This document shows, piece by piece, positions 4,957-5,904 of a stretch of DNA of 5,904 nt. The notes beneath the pieces are model-generated. The model was not told the origin of the DNA and searched no databases. It was given only the letters and a program-made list of their open reading frames with translations. Each line of letters starts with the position of its first letter. Position 1 is the first letter of the stretch. Source of the DNA: Pseudomonadota bacterium (GTDB taxonomy: Bacteria > Pseudomonadota > Gammaproteobacteria > Burkholderiales > Burkholderiaceae_B); contig JAEYVD010000647.1 in NCBI GenBank assembly GCA_023432075.1, positions 1 to 5,904 on the forward strand, read 5' to 3'. The position numbers and the translations under genes are program-made.

Positions 4957-5904
4957 TTATTCGGGCGCCTGCATGCCCAGCGCGGACGCCACGCGGGCGG
5001 CATCGTCACGGGCCTGCTGCAGCGTGGCCGCCACGATGGTGACGTGCCCCATCTTGCGGCCGCGCCGCGCCTCGTGCTTGCCGTATAGATGCAGCTTGGC
5101 GGACGGCACCGCCAGCGCCGCCGCCCAGTCGGGCTCGCGTTGCGCGGTGTCGGTGTCGTTGGCGTACCAGATGTCGCCCAGGATGTTCAGCATGACGGCC
5201 GGGGCCAGGAGGTCGGTGCCGCCCAGCGGCAGGCCGGCCATGGCGCGCGCCTGCTGCTCGAACTGGCTGGTGACGCAGGCGTCGATCGTGTAGTGGCCGC
5301 TATTGTGCGGGCGCGGCGCGATCTCGTTGACGATGAGGCTGCCGTCCTTGAGCACGAAGAATTCCACGCACAGCACGCCGTGGTAACCCAGGCCCTGCGC
5401 GATGGCTTGCGCGGCCTCGGTGGCGCGCGCCTGGCGTTCGGCGTGGGCGGCGTCCTGCTGCACGGGCGCGGCGGTGGACACCGCCAGGATGCCGTCGCGG
5501 TGCACGTTGCGCGCCACGGGAAACACCACGCTGGCGCCGTCAAAGCCGCGCGCCAGCACCACCGAAATTTCATAATCCAGCGGCATCAGCGCTTCCAGCA
5601 CGCAGGCCACGCCCCCGAACTCGGCGAAGGCCGCGATGGCTTCTTCGCGGGTATCGATGCGCGCCTGGCCCTTGCCGTCGTAACCCAGGCGGGCAACCTT
5701 GAGAATGCCGGGGAACAGGGCTTCGGACGCGGCGTGCAAGTCCGCCTCGCTGCGGATGGCGGCGTGCGGCGCAACCGGGATGCCTTGCGCGGCGATGAAG
5801 GTCTTTTCCGCGATGCGGTCCTGCACGATCGCCACGGCGTCGCCCGCCGGGCTGACGCGGCAACGGGTCGCCAGCGCGCGCAGGCTGTCGGCGGGCACGT
5901 TTTC
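4957..5904 (-). CDS. purK: N5-carboxyaminoimidazole ribonucleotide synthase (partial, N-terminus outside window)
   Basis: PurK uses ATP and bicarbonate to carboxylate aminoimidazole ribonucleotide in purine synthesis, and its product goes to PurE. The visible 315 residues begin inside the conserved E-N-V-P motif (1-4), so the GTG at 5898-5896 is the Val of that motif and not a start. The true start and the preceding part of the protein, roughly 80-100 residues, lie beyond 5904. Counting from the window edge, ATP-grasp features follow: EKTFIAAQGIPVAPHA (33-48), the glycine-rich loop ARLGYDGKGQAR (71-82), LDYEISVV (109-116), HGVLCVEFFVL (175-185), NEIAPRPHNSGHYTIDAC (193-210) with metal and substrate residues, and KHEARRGRKMGHVTI near the C-terminus. 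sua5 starts 12 bases downstream, so the two are probably co-transcribed. In related bacteria purE usually lies just upstream of purK, which would put it outside this window. Confidence 0.95.
   Translation of the reverse strand, partial: ENVPADSLRALATRCRVSPAGDAVAIVQDRIAEKTFIAAQGIPVAPHAAIRSEADLHAASEALFPGILKVARLGYDGKGQARIDTREEAIAAFAEFGGVACVLEALMPLDYEISVVLARGFDGASVVFPVARNVHRDGILAVSTAAPVQQDAAHAERQARATEAAQAIAQGLGYHGVLCVEFFVLKDGSLIVNEIAPRPHNSGHYTIDACVTSQFEQQARAMAGLPLGGTDLLAPAVMLNILGDIWYANDTDTAQREPDWAAALAVPSAKLHLYGKHEARRGRKMGHVTIVAATLQQARDDAARVASALGMQAPE

Noticed and set aside
4078..5088. 336-codon plus-strand open frame opposite sua5
   Set aside because: It lies antisense to a clear sua5 gene and reaches into purK. 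Its translation is rich in Arg, His and Gly with no family motif, typical of GC-rich antisense frames.
5896..5898. GTG as the start of purK
   Set aside because: This codon is the Val of the conserved ENVP motif. The two codons before it (Glu-Asn) are still in frame, so the gene runs off the window and the start is not visible.

Overview
The window comes from a high-GC betaproteobacterium, most likely the Alcaligenaceae (Achromobacter/Bordetella type). This is inferred from strongly GC-biased codon use, a Bug-type solute-binding protein of the kind greatly expanded in that family, the aromatic-catabolism (beta-ketoadipate) genes, and an adjacent purK-sua5 housekeeping pair. No database search was possible, so family and organism calls rest on recognised motifs.

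Layout. Bases 1-293 (minus strand) hold the first 97 codons of an AapJ-like amino-acid ABC transporter periplasmic binding protein, cut by the window edge. Bases 294-649 are a 356-bp divergent intergenic region. It holds a Shine-Dalgarno site for each flanking gene, a compound inverted repeat, a sequence resembling the PcaR operator, and a 12-bp palindrome just ahead of the plus-strand ribosome binding site. From 650 to 3885 four plus-strand genes run head to tail: a Bug (TctC-like) solute-binding protein, pcaI, pcaJ and pcaR. Gaps are 41 bp, 25 bp and a 1-base TGATG overlap, so they look like one operon. pcaR converges on a minus-strand sua5 (3895-4944) with only 9 bp between stop codons, and a perfect 9-bp hairpin fills the junction. 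Upstream of sua5 on the minus strand is purK (4957 to beyond 5904), whose N-terminus lies outside the window.

How the genes work together. PcaI and PcaJ form the two-subunit 3-oxoadipate CoA-transferase, which activates beta-ketoadipate with succinyl-CoA. PcaR is the IclR-family regulator that senses beta-ketoadipate in characterised relatives. The Bug protein leads the operon with no TctA/TctB membrane genes beside it, which suggests it captures a dicarboxylate or aromatic acid feeding this pathway. The thiolase pcaF and the ring-cleavage steps are not in the window. The minus-strand purK-sua5 pair is a separate housekeeping unit: purine synthesis and tRNA t6A modification.

No RNA genes, insertion sequences, CRISPR arrays or phage-like genes were seen, and no gene wholly inside the window looks broken. 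This is mostly a recognisable catabolic operon rather than a new system. The points most worth following are the orphan Bug protein inside a pcaIJR operon, the candidate regulatory sites in 294-649, and the compact hairpin junction at 3873-3894.
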